A DNA stretch of 64,000 bases, taken from the NCBI GenBank assembly GCA_027382625.1, contig JAJKFJ010021473.1:124001-188000 (forward strand), read 5' to 3'. A program made the translations under genes and the position numbers. Positions 32,732 through 44,202 of this stretch are shown here, in pieces. Position 1 is the first letter of the stretch; each line of letters opens with the position of its first letter. The stretch comes from Tetmemena sp. SeJ-2015 (lineage: Eukaryota > Ciliophora > Spirotrichea > Sporadotrichida > Oxytrichidae). Under the pieces are notes generated by a model that was not told the DNA's origin, searched no databases, and worked only from the letters and a program-made list of their open reading frames with translations.

Positions 32732-33962
32732 ATGAACAGAGCACAACCCCCTGTCACAAATAGAATCTTCCCTGGTATATCTTGCTTCGCTTGGAATAGA
32801 GATTGCTCGAAGATAGCAATATGCCCTACAAACAGAGAAATATGGATCTTCAAAACTAATTCGACTGCAGATATCTCTAAATGGGAAAGAATCTAAGTTC
32901 TCAAGGAGGTAAAGTTCTTTATGCGCTTTTAAATGAATGAATTTAGCATTTGAATCAAGTTAGCGCACTAGACTGGCATCCTGAAACAAACATGCTTCTT
33001 TCCAGTTCTACCGATAGAGGTGTGATTGTTTGGGAAGAGGGAAAAGAGGGCCTGTAACCATAGCTAGCAATCGTTAAAGAACCTAAGGCTAATACAGATG
33101 CAGCTTGGAACAATAACGGAACGAAATTCATAGTTGGCGCAGCTTCGGGAAATGTCTTTATCGGAAGTTTCTCTGTTTAGAATAATTTCTGGATCGGTCA
33201 GAGTGTCGGAGGAAAGAAAGTTCATCATAAATCAGCAGTAGTCAGCGTGAAATTTGAACCTTAGTCGGGAAGAGTTTGCGCTTCAGGATCAACTGATGGC
33301 ACGTGCAAAATTACAACTTGCTTCCAGAAGGGAATTGATGGCCAGAATAATGCTGGTCCTTTTGGTTAAGTATCAACTTTTGGAGAAACCTTGCTCGTGT
33401 TTAACTCAAATGGATGGATCAATTCTGTAAACTTCTCTCCAAGCTCCACAGTCTTTTGCTACTCTACTCATGATTGCGAGCTGAATTTTATTGATGTATC
33501 AAAAGCAGCTCAGCAGGTAAAAGAAAAGCCTGACAAGGTTCTCTATAAAGGAAACCCCTTCTTAAATGGCATCTTTGTTAACGATAGCACGTATATTGCT
33601 TGTGGCTTTGACAAGGTTCCATTCCTATTCAAGAAAGCAGGATCATCTTGGGATTTTGTGAAACACTTGGATGATGGTATTAACAAAGTCAAAAGGAAAA
33701 CAAAGGGCCAAATTTCCCAAACCCCCAAGGAAGTTTTGGGAAAAAAAAATTTTTGAATTTTTTTGGTTTTGAAAATTTAGAAAAAAAAAAAGAAAAAAAA
33801 AATTTTTTTTTTTTTTTTAAAAAAAAACTTTTTTTTTAAAAAAAGATGGGAAAAAATTTTTTTCCAAAAAACCCTGAAAAAAAAAAACAAAAAACGAAAA
33901 AAAACAAAAAAAAAAAAACAAAAAAAGGGGGGCCATTTGAACCCAAGGAAAAAAAAAAAAAA

Positions 33963-33997
<35 letters not shown>

Positions 33998-34196
33998 CCC
34001 CCAAAAGGCCCCTTGAATATGGAGGAAGGGGGGCTTTTTTTTGGGAACTAACATTTTTTAAACCTTTGGGGCCCCCCCCCTTTTTTTTTTAAAAAAAAAA
34101 CCCCCCTAACCCGCCATGCAAGGAGATCAGCCTGCAGTTATTTCCACATCAGATATCAATGGTTTCATTCACTATTGGGACCTTAAATCTTTATGA
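32732..34196 (+). CDS. ARPC1: ARPC1, WD40 subunit of Arp2/3 complex
   Basis: Function (known): WD40 subunit of the actin-nucleating Arp2/3 complex. Seen: ATG 32,732, ISCFAWNRDCSKIAICPTNR, a 38-nt GT-AG intron (32,909-32,946), then SALDWHPETNMLLSSSTDRG, KANTDAAWNNNGTKFIVGAA, WIGQSVGGKKVHHKSAVVSV, GSTDGTCKI and INSVNFSPSSTVFCYSTHD in one frame to about 33,690. The last exon part, AVISTSDINGFIHYWDLKSL with TGA 34,194-34,196, is the correct ARPC1 C-terminus. Between them (33,690-34,110) is an unreliable homopolymer-rich stretch replacing an estimated few dozen codons. No IES is visible in the good part. Confidence 0.93.
32909..32946 (+). other. 38-nt GT-AG intron in ARPC1
   Basis: Donor GTAAAG and acceptor GAATTTAG. 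Splicing joins QVLKE to HLNQVSALDWHP, the conserved first WD repeat. Confidence 0.85.
33690..34110. other. Low-confidence homopolymer stretch in ARPC1
   Basis: About 400 bases made almost only of runs of A, T, C or G up to 10-20 long, with abrupt edges inside an otherwise clean coding exon. The flanking codons are ARPC1 on both sides. I treat it as failed base calling or assembly. Confidence 0.7.
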
Positions 34197-34276
34197 ATCA
34201 TCTCTTCTAGTATTTATTTTATCCCCTTTAGCTTTAAATTTGATAGAAGAAATAAAGTAAAATTCGATTCACTTTA

Positions 34277-36120
34277 ATGGCTAATTCTTAACTTGAAAAG
34301 CATAGACGAAGCATTTCGCAATAAGTAGCCCCTCCTTTAGGCATGAATTAGCCTTAAGGGCAGGCATTTAGCCTTCTTGCAGCTTACAAATAGACGGGAA
34401 ATGACACCCTCTAACATACTATAATCTAATTGAATCCCTCAAAGACTGCCAGCACATTCTTTTAAATCCAACAATCCTGCTCCCTTCAAACCAAAGTCAA
34501 TACTAGGCTTCAGAATTGAATAACTCCCATTTAGGAGCTGTAGGAGAGAACTTCCAAAAGTATCTAAACATTCTTGAAAACTCCAAACTATAAAGACCCT
34601 TAGATGGTCTAGCAAGCATTCATTTCTCCCTTTGCTTATTGAATCCATGGTTCATTCATCCTTTGAGCCAAGCAAAAAAGGACTTGTTCAGGTATGCGCA
34701 GAAAGAAATTACCTACAGTAAGCTTTATAGATACTATATTGTTAAAGTAAGATCTATGAAATGCCGAGCTATGGTCAAAATGATTGAGAATCTTCAGAGG
34801 AGAGTAATAGAGTAATTAGACCCAACTCTAAAGGGAAACCAGTTCAAAGTAAAAATCATGATGATCTTTTATACTCGTTCAACCAAATGAGATAGAGTAG
34901 AGTTCGAGATATCAAGTAAAACTACATGGAAGAGGTAAGTTCGAATTAAAAATTGGGCATTTGAGTTCACAATCTTATAGTATGAAAGAATAATGCAATC
35001 AATAGGAGAGAGACTTTCAAATATGGTATAAGATTTAGTCACGCAACTCATAGAAAATTTCCTTTAACAGCAAGCAGAGCTATTGAAAAATCAAGAGGGA
35101 AACAGAGTTTTGAAAAAGCATCTGAAAGAGGAGGATAAGCAAGCTTTGTATCGAGAAATTTACGATTCAATGAAGAAGTTTCAAGTGAGATACGAACAGT
35201 CCAAGGATTTGATGGGCTTGATGAGAAAGAACTTCTTGAAAGAGATTTAACACCTGAGGGCTGTAGATGATGCAATTTTCCATAACAAATAAATCTAAGC
35301 TTAGAAGCAATCCATGCAACCTTCTCCAACTAAAGCATCAGTAGCCATGGCTCATTCTCATTTGCAAAATTAGACCCGAGATCCAAACAGAGATTTATTT
35401 GAGGTGTACTATTTTTCTCCCACAGAAGGTTTAGAGCCTGAGGTGTGTGACATTTTTAACAAATACTTTCAGAAGATGAAAAGAGACTTTGAGGGAAAGT
35501 TAAACGTGCTGAACGATTTAAATTAGGAGCTAAGTTGGAAAGTGGCTCTGATAGACGAGTCTAAGAAGATATCTGAGATGAACTCACTTGAATTAATAGA
35601 GCTGATGTTTTCTAAAGAGAAGGATCAGCAGATAATCTGGATGCAGCTCAAGAAAAAATTCTCTCAAGAAACTTCAGACTTATGGATTTTATTGGCAATG
35701 TTTTCAGATTTAAGAGTTTGAAATTTAAAATGAAAATGAATACAGATAGACGTTAGTATGTTGAAAGTCTTTTGGTGAGATCTCGAGAGTTAAATAAACT
35801 GACTGAAGATGAAGATAATCAGCACCATGGGCATTCAGATTCAATGTAGAGTAATGCACATCTTCATCATGTGCCAAACAAGTTTTCAATTTATTCAAAT
35901 AACTTCGAAAAGCTAAATAGCGCAAACTCAATTCAAACTTACTCAACTCTCGATGATGTAGTTACAAATTAAGAGGCACAAATTCAAAACCTTAAGAATT
36001 AAAATTATCATTTTGAGTATATAGAAGGAATTGAAGTACAAATAGTAAAAGGAGTATGATTTAGAGAGCAAACTTACTCACTTTAATGACTATGTTTCAC
36101 AAGTTGACATTTTTATAAAT
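34277..36120 (+). CDS. Coiled-coil protein, unknown
   Basis: Start 34,277: MANSQLEKHRRSISQQVAPP, then NSHLGAVGENFQKYLNILEN, KLYRYYIVKVRSMKCRAMVK, long charged helices (SIGERLSNMVQDLVTQLIEN, KQALYREIYDSMKKFQVRYE) and YYFSPTEGLEPEVCDIFNKY. Further on are DLNQELSWKVALIDESKKIS and a C-terminal LKYKQQKEYDLESKLTHFND. Only TGA stops are used; several frame changes point to undetected IESs. The coiled coils suggest a structural or ciliary/basal-body protein, but no family is recognised. The end is near 36,120 where the frame runs into AT-rich sequence. Confidence 0.5.
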
Positions 36121-36266
36121 TAAAAATTTTATTAAAATTTGAATTCATATAAATGTATTATCAATTTTTTATTTAATTATTTGATTGATATTTTATAGAC
36201 CCATTTTTAATTTCAATAAAAAATCATTTAAAATAAGTAGAATTGTTGAAAAGATAAATAGACATT

Positions 36267-39200
36267 ATGGAGAACCACTTACAAAACAAATCTAACTAGC
36301 AGAAGTCCACAAGGCCAAATGTTTTAGTGAGAGACTAGAGTAAATCTGATCATAACACTTCAAGTTTCGTGAACATTTAAAATGTAGATAACTCTCAACT
36401 GTCTGCACTTCAACCCACCAAGTCTCACTCTCCTTATTTCATCAGATCCAATCCTGCCCTCTAATTCTTTCTTCTTTATTTTTTAATAGCTGAGATACGA
36501 CTAAAACTATAATCTTTAAGACATTGAACCCTCTAGGTTATCTGCAGAGTATGCAAATGTGAGAATCACTCAAAATAATACAACTTAAAGTCATTAGCAA
36601 GATTTCTATATTAACTAATTTTTCAAATATGAAATTATAATTTAAGATTAGCAGTAGCTTAATTTAGAAAAACTCTCATTCAGGGAGAAAAGGAAGTCCT
36701 CTAAAGAAAATGACAGCAAGAAGAAAGAGTTAAAGTAAAGTACAAAAGTTAAAAGTAAGAAAGACGGGGTTAAAAAGAAAAAGCAGGATAGTGAAACTTT
36801 TAGCATATAGTAGCTTTTAAATAACCCTTAAGTCTAGGATAAAATTTTATTCATAAATGATAATATGTTAAAATACTGATCAGGTTTATAAGCCATATGG
36901 GGAAATCATCACATCATGAACATAGGAGAAGTCTTTCAAAGTCTTAATTGCTATCAGCGCAGGGAGAATAGATAAGCAAACTTAAAGCAAGAATCAATTC
37001 TCTCGTCTCAGAAAAGAAAACCTTACAATCAGATTTAGAATACGAAAGAGAACAAAGACTCATGACAATAGACAAAATTCAAGAACTTGAGTTGGAAAAC
37101 AAAGACAATTAGCTTTAAATATAGAAGCTATTAAATGAGTTGCAATCCTTTGATTTTGAGAGCAAGGAACTTCAGAGGAAATTATTAAGATCATAAAAAG
37201 ATTTAGAGCTAATGCCAGAGCTAAAAGATCAGCTTTAGGAAATGAAGGAAGTTCTCGATCATTTGTAGAGTTAAATAGAAGAGGAGAAAGTGAGAAACTC
37301 TTAACTAGAGGACTAGAACAATAGGAAAAATTATATGATCGAGGAGTTAAATGTCTAGTTCTAGAGTATAAACTCAGCCAGATAGGTATAGGAGGCTGAA
37401 TCAGTTATTGAAGATTACAGATCTTAACTAAAGCAGGCAATTGTTTCCTATGAATAGAGGAACTATGAGCTGCTAAAAGAGAATCTAGAAGTGAAAGACC
37501 AGCTATTCAAGTTATAAGACGAGCTTAGAGTTCAAATTAATGCAAATAATTAGATTAACGGTGAATAGGATAAGATCCTAGAAGAAATTAGGTACATTTT
37601 GGTGAAATTAGGAGTGGATGAGCAGGTTAATTTTATGATAAGTGAGCGAGAGAACGTGAGGGTCTCAATATAAGTGAGGAATCAATTAAAATTAGTTGAC
37701 TCAAGTTTAAGTGAACTGTAGCAAAAATACAGAGACAAGTAGCAAATAATCAAAATACTTGAAGACAAGGTTCTAAGCTTTAAGGAGCAGTAAGCCTTTC
37801 TCCAAAACATAGTTGATAGACACTAGGAGTAAATTTTTATCTTTTAATTTCAGATCAGCTCGTTAAAATAAGAGAGCAAGAGGAATTGATACGCTCATTA
37901 CGAGAGGAGTAGAACTTAAATTCCAACAGTCAATCTCAAAAAGAGAGATTCAAACTTGAAATTAAAAGGCACATAATAAAGATCATCAAGCTTTTAAGGA
38001 CTCTAACTCACTAAGTTCGAATTTAGAAGGCTCTATAATAACTTCCTAAGGTGTTTAATCAGAGCACGAGTTTTATGAAGATAATGTTTCTCCCAGCTAT
38101 TTGATAAATCTGGTTGAGGAAAGAGTTAAAAACTGTGTAAGCTAGCTGAAATAGTCATAAACTTAGATAAAGCAACTAGAAAAGGAAGTTTCAGGGACTA
38201 AAGAGAAACTGCTAACTGTTTTAAATAAGAATGAATAGATTAGTAAAGTCAACAATCAAGAAACTTAGAGGTTGCTAGATCAGGCCTAAGCCGATGCTAA
38301 GCAGCTAAGAAGTGAGATTAAAAAACTGAAAAGTGACAAAGATATTCAAGACGCTCAGAGTGACTCCAAACTTAGGAAATTAGAGAGGAGTAACCAGGAT
38401 TTAATCATTCAAAATGATTATCTTATGCAAATCCTAGCTTTTGTCCTTAATAAAGCCAAGATACTTTTGTTTCATTCCAGAATCTCTTAGATTAATTGGG
38501 TTTAGTCGAAGCAATATAATGAATAACTTCTTTCTATTTGTAAAGACAAGAATGTGAAATCCAAGCTTTAATCGAAGCCAAGGTTTTTCTAATTTAAAAA
38601 GGCCGCTTTTGGTGTTCTATTTGTAATTAGATTGAGACAATTATCTAAGTCTAAAAATGATAAAGACTTTGTGTACAGAAGAATATTCTGCAATTATATG
38701 CAAAGCCAAGATTTTTGGGAATCAGCAATCATATAAAGGAAAGACTTCCCATTAATTCAAAGCTTGTTTAAAGATATCAGTGAGAGGTAAATCTAATTCA
38801 AAATGCTTGAAGAAGATACATAAATATTTTATAATTTTAAGGGAGCAACGTTTTAAATATAAGCATCCTATAATGATAAATTTTAACAAGAAATATTTTT
38901 CTAAGGATTAAGTTTCATCATTATCTAATAAATAACTTAAAATGATTTTATAAATGATAATGACCTACTTTAAATTTTAGATTTCAAGAGTAATGAGAAT
39001 TAATTAGTGAGATATATGCCATGATCTTTCACAAAGAAGAAGCAATACTTGACAGTTAAAGAGCTATGTATTTGATCTAGAGGCCTAAAACAATAAAAAG
39101 GAGTTAGAATTCCTCAAAGTAAGGCAGGAACTTGCACTAAATGAGGATAAGTTATTAAGGGCCACTGAGGATGTTTAGATATTCTAAGATCAGAATAAAA

Positions 39201-42200
39201 CCCTCCAAAAATAAGTCAGATAAGTCAATCCCAGATAATTGGAAATACTTGAAATTGAGAACCAGAAACTACACAAAAGTTTGCTTACATATTTACAACG
39301 AATTATTAATTTTAAAGCATAGAGGACTCAAATGAAAAGATGAAAGATCAGGAAAAGGTCTTTTTGCAAAAAATATCCTGCTTGAGGAGGGATATTGAAC
39401 TTAAGGAGCACTAAATAGAGTCCATGAAGAAGCTAATGGACGTCAAAAACTAGAGTGATATTCTCAAGTAGCAATAAGTCATTTTCAGATAGCAAAATAT
39501 GATTGCCTCAAAGGAGAATAATAAATCTCTCAGCAAGAATTTATCAAGCAATAGGTAAAATGAAATGCCAAGATTACTTGAAAAACAAGAAGATCATTAG
39601 ACTCAAGACATATTTTAAAGGGCTGAAATGAAAAAGCTCAATTAAATCATTATTTTTATTACTAGAAAACAGTAGATTCAACTCAGACAACTAGTCATTT
39701 CGCTAATATTGGTCATTACCCGCATTCGCATTCAAGTTATTCCTTTGCAGAAGATTAATGATATTTTTCTATATTCCTACTTGATGATTTCAAAATTAAG
39801 ATAATTTATACTTAGTTCTCTATATAAATAAGTATTCAAGAAACCTTTGAGAAAATAGCAGAAGACGAATTCGCAGAAGTGATTAATCAAATCACAGAAA
39901 AAGAAATTGTGACTCAAGTGTAAAAGATTACAGAGGAGAGCAAATTTTAAATCAATGATGCAAAAGAAAAGCTGCAAAAAGAAATTAACTACCTAAGACT
40001 TAACTTTCTTACAAAGCTGAGGAGCTGGAAAAATTTAAAGAGTAGAAAATTCTAGACATGGATAAAGCTAGATTCGAGTCTTATGAGAAAGCAGAAAGGC
40101 GCTTTTTTGAGAATCTTAAGATCAAGGAACAAAAATTCTAAGATGAGAGGGAAATGTGGCAGAAGAAGCTAGCAGATGCCTTGGAGGAAGACTCTCGGAA
40201 GTATAATAGTCTCTATCTGTCAACAGCTATGATGAAATGGAGGTTCTTAAACGCTATTTAAAAGCTCAAGGCAGGTTAGGGTGATCTGAACGATAATATT
40301 CATGATACTCTCAAGCAAGTAATGCATACTTAAATAGTGCAGTATTTGGAAAAGATAGAGAATTTATCTGAACAAATGGATTAACTCAAGGATGAAAGAG
40401 ATCTTCTCTACATTAAAAATGATCAAAGCAAGTCAACTATAAATTAATTAGAAGACAAGATAGATCTTATGCATAAAGAATTAGTCAAGAGTGGAGATGC
40501 TAGTGTTGTATTTTAGAGAAAAGTAGAAGAGCTCAATCAGGAATTAAGAGGACTGGAAACTGCTCTTGAGCAATCAAAGAGGTAATATTCAACGATGGAG
40601 GAGCTAGTATAGACTTTAGAAAATGAGAAGTAGGAATTAGATACAAAGTTGCAAGTATCATTAATTTAGTAGAAGCAATAACAAGAAGCGTTATAGTTGA
40701 ATATGAGAGAAAGTACTGATTTGGAGATGATACTCCAAACTATCTCTAATCCAGCTCCAGTTATGGGAAACATAATTAAAAGTGAGAAGTTCAACAGTAA
40801 GATATTCGCATAGAGGACTTTGAAGAATCTAATTGATGATAGACAAAACGCTCTCCATTAGATATATAATTCAGGAATGGTGAATGCGTGTGTCGATACT
40901 TCTGACCTGAGAACTTTCAAAGCTGCTAAGACTTAATACAAGGAGGAGCATTTCTAAGCACAGGAATAAGCTGATAAGCTGAGTGCTAGATCAGCGCCTA
41001 GTGTAAATTTTGAAGTTATTTATTATTTAAGAGCAAGGAGTGCAAACAGACGGCTTAGGGAAATGGGTGGAGCAAGACTAGTTGGACACTTTTGAAGAGA
41101 ATCAGAGGAATTACTTCAGCCTGAGAGAATCGATGATAGAGCGAAAAAGAACCGAAACTATAAAGATTCCTCTTAGTGGTGATTAGATCCAAGGGGATTC
41201 CCTTTAAAATAACTCAATGCAAGACCTCGATCATTTCCAACCAAAAATGAACATTGATAAAGCAGATGAGTAACCAAAGGCTAAGACAAATTAGCATAAG
41301 CCAAAAGTTAAGAGAAAGAGATTTGGATAATCACTTGTCTCTAATAATAAGCAAGATTAAGAACTGAAGGATCAGCAGCTGCTTAGTGACGATGAGCTTG
41401 AAGATATTCTGCTCTAAAATCCTGCTCTATTTTAGTAGAATTTAGGCGATCTAAATATCAATATAGATATAATAAAGATTAGTCAGCTTATTTTTCAAAT
41501 TGTCTTGGGTTAAAATAACATGAACGAAGAAGTATTCAGAAAGGCACTGACTTATATCTAGAACAGAGAACTTAGGAAATAAAACATTCAGCATCTACAG
41601 AAAATGAATGACGAGAAGCTTTTGCAAATTATATTTTCTTCCTTAAGTGTACAAAAGACTGTGGGAGGACGTAGCTAACAAAAGTAAAAAGTCAAAGTAA
41701 CTTCAACAGCATTTTGACAAGGCCAGATAGTTAGAGTGGATAAAGCTTTTACAATCAAATAAGCATCTGAATCTTAAAGACATCAATAATCAGCAGAAAA
41801 TAAAAGAGTTGTTCGAGTAAGTACAATAAGAAATGATGGTGAGAGGCTAAATACCAGAGAGCCAAAATTATTACGGAAATAGCATATAGCAAGTAAACCT
41901 TAATGAGCTAGTAGACTACTTTAGTGAGGAATAGGATAAGCAGTATAAAGAGGCAATACGAAAATGGAATGCCTCTTCAGTAGGACATTAGTCTTAAAAG
42001 AGCTCGAACAATTAAGCATAATTTAATCAAAATGGCGCCTCCCAGCCAACCTAGCAAGATTTTGGTTCTGTTTATATAACTGAGCCCCAAGTCATGAATC
42101 CTATTAACTTTTAAGACGGTGGCTAATACGGTTTTAACGATGTGAACTTGATTTAATTCTAGAGCCCTTAGACTGATGAAATCGGAGTCCAAACTGATTT

Positions 42201-43640
42201 ATACTTGCTCGAATCTTTAATGAGTAGAGTGCCACAATACTAAGTGAGAATGAATCAATTTCTATAAAACAAACAGAGCAGTCTATACTCTTTAAATACT
42301 TCTCAGTTGCATTCAAATAACTAATCCTAAATTGGAAACTCAACCGCTCTAACACTTTTGGCTACAACTCTTTAAATAATTCGATCACTATAAATAATCA
42401 ATCTCAGAGCATGCTCAACTACCAAGCAGGTGATCAATTATATTTTTCTTTCAAAAAAAGAAACCAAACCTGTTCATGAACTCAAAAATTAGGTAGGCCT
42501 CATTTTCCAAGCACAAGAAGTATAGCACTTCAACAAATTCTCCTAAACTGAATTAAAGCGCTAATTATGGAGTCTCTAGAGCTCAAAATAATCAGATGGT
42601 ATAAAACGAGTCTACTGTTCAATACGGGGGAAATAGCAGTACTCTTAATATCCACGGCTTAGGACAATAAGTTTAAAGTAACCTTAATTAAAGTAGGCCT
42701 ACTTATTCTCGAGGCAATTTGATACAACAACAAGTGAGCTCAAATAGAATACTCAGATAGAGTCTTAAAATGGGTGCGAGCAATAGATATGAAACTGACT
42801 CCTTAAAATAGGAGTCTGTTATTGCTTAGACAAATCTGTAACAATAATCAAGATAGATGATAAATAAAATTATAAAAAGGGTACTCTTTTATTTATATTT
42901 ATTAAAATTTTATGAGCAACTATGATTAGAATTACACTCTATCAAATTTGATATAGCCTCCGATTATCCAGGCTAACCTAAGAAACACAGAAGGAATAAT
43001 GTCTTAAAATAATCAGCACCTCTAATCTGCTAACTTCACTCTTCATCAAATCTCTTCCTAGCATTCGTAGTCTTAGCATCAATAATTTCAGCCTCCTCTA
43101 AATCAACTTCAATAGCTCTTAGTGAACAACCAGAATTCAACGGAGACTGAATAGCTAAGTAATGGAGATGATAGGAACGAATACTATAACCAGAGAATTT
43201 CCAATAACGATTAGTCTTTCTCTTAGTCTCAAGGATTAAAAAGCAACTTAAATTAGGGGTCTTAAAATATCCATACAACATTCAATATTAATAACCCTAT
43301 CAATAATACTTTGAATAGAGGAGGAACTGCCCAAATGAGCTACTCCCATCAAAATCAAACCCATAGTGACAATATGAACTTTAATGTCCATAGCAATTAT
43401 TAATTTAAGCAATGACTACAGAGAAGAGTTTTCTTAGAACGATCATTCCCCAATTTAAGTGGCCATAAATTTAGGTTCTGCCTCTTTTAAAGGAACGAAG
43501 GAGAGTAAAAATAGTAGCCAGAGCTAGGTATAGTCTTACCAAGGCTCAGAATAAGCTCACAAAGAAAGTATGATAGGGCTTAGAAATGCCTAGAGTCCCC
43601 ACTGTTTTTGTAAACCCACAGCAGAAGTGAGTTAATTTTA
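36267..43640 (+). CDS. Very long coiled-coil protein(s)
   Basis: The start at 36,267 gives MENHLQNKSNQQKSTRPNVL. A Lys/Ser-rich basic patch follows at about 36,670-36,790, then almost continuous heptad-rich sequence from about 36,950 to 41,900 (LKARINSLVSEKKTLQSDLE, EYEREQRLMTIDKIQELELE, LKDQLQEMKEVLDHLQSQIE). An S/N/Q-rich tail runs from about 41,950 to 43,640 (MSNYDQNYTLSNLIQPPIIQ near 42,912). Known: such proteins are usually centrosomal, basal-body or Golgi tethers. Inference only. It may be two genes, the second starting at 42,912; I could not find a clean TGA boundary. Many frame changes remain, most likely IESs. Confidence 0.45.
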
Positions 43641-43743
43641 TCCTCTAGTATGTTTTTAATTTAATGAATCAAGCGTTATAAGGATAATTAATTTAGCAAG
43701 CAAGGTTTATTATATAATATAATTATCGACCATAAGACGTGAA

Positions 43744-44050
43744 ATGGCAAAGAAGAAGAAGGTAAGCTCATCATCTCATTAACTTATTGCAAATAAAGGC
43801 ACAAGTGCTGTTCAAGCTAGTCAGCTCAGCTGCCACTGGATTCAACTATATTGGTAAGTCTCAAATGAGAAGGAACATACCTTTAATCATTTTTAATAGG
43901 TGAGAAAAACATCAGGCACGCTGCAAGGAAACTAATGCTCAGAAAATACGATCCAATCGTCAACAGATAAAACTTTATATTTTTATAAAAATTTAAGATT
44001 TTAAAAAATAGGTTTACGTTTTGTTCACAGAGCAAAAACTCAAGAAGTGA
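43744..44050 (+). CDS. MRPL33: Mitochondrial ribosomal protein bL33m
   Basis: Function (known): small basic protein of the mitochondrial large ribosomal subunit. Seen: three exons joined over two short GT-AG introns (43,762-43,798 and about 43,855-43,900) read MAKKKKAQVLFKLVSSAATG, FNYIGEKNIRHAARKLMLRK, YDPIVNR. After a 47-bp IES with a TA pointer comes YVLFTEQKLKK and TGA at 44,048-44,050. 'LVSSAATGFNY' and 'KYDPIVNRYVLFTEQKLKK' match bacterial/mitochondrial L33 (…KYDPVVRKHVLYKEAKIK). About 54 residues, normal for the family. It is the smallest complete gene in the window. Confidence 0.85.
43968..44016 (+). other. IES, 47 bp, pointer TA, in bL33m
   Basis: TA occurs at 43,968-43,969 and 44,015-44,016. 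The insert is nearly all A/T and shifts the frame. Only joining at TA gives the conserved spacing between YDPIV and VLFTEQ. The pointer is minimal, so evidence rests on protein alignment. Confidence 0.65.
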
Positions 44051-44202
44051 AGCGAATATAATTTGGACTGTATCTAGTATTTTAAACCTAGCACTTATTT
44101 TAGGAAAAAATTTGACTTTCTTTCTTTGTAATAGATTAATACCTTGTATTAATTTTTAATTAGATTTACACTAATTTTATTTAATTATATAATCAATAAA
44201 AT

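Noticed and set aside
33960..34010. C/A-rich run resembling C4A4 telomere repeats
   Set aside because: Runs are irregular and inside the unreliable stretch; no (CCCCAAAA)n tract, so no telomere or TBE transposon end.
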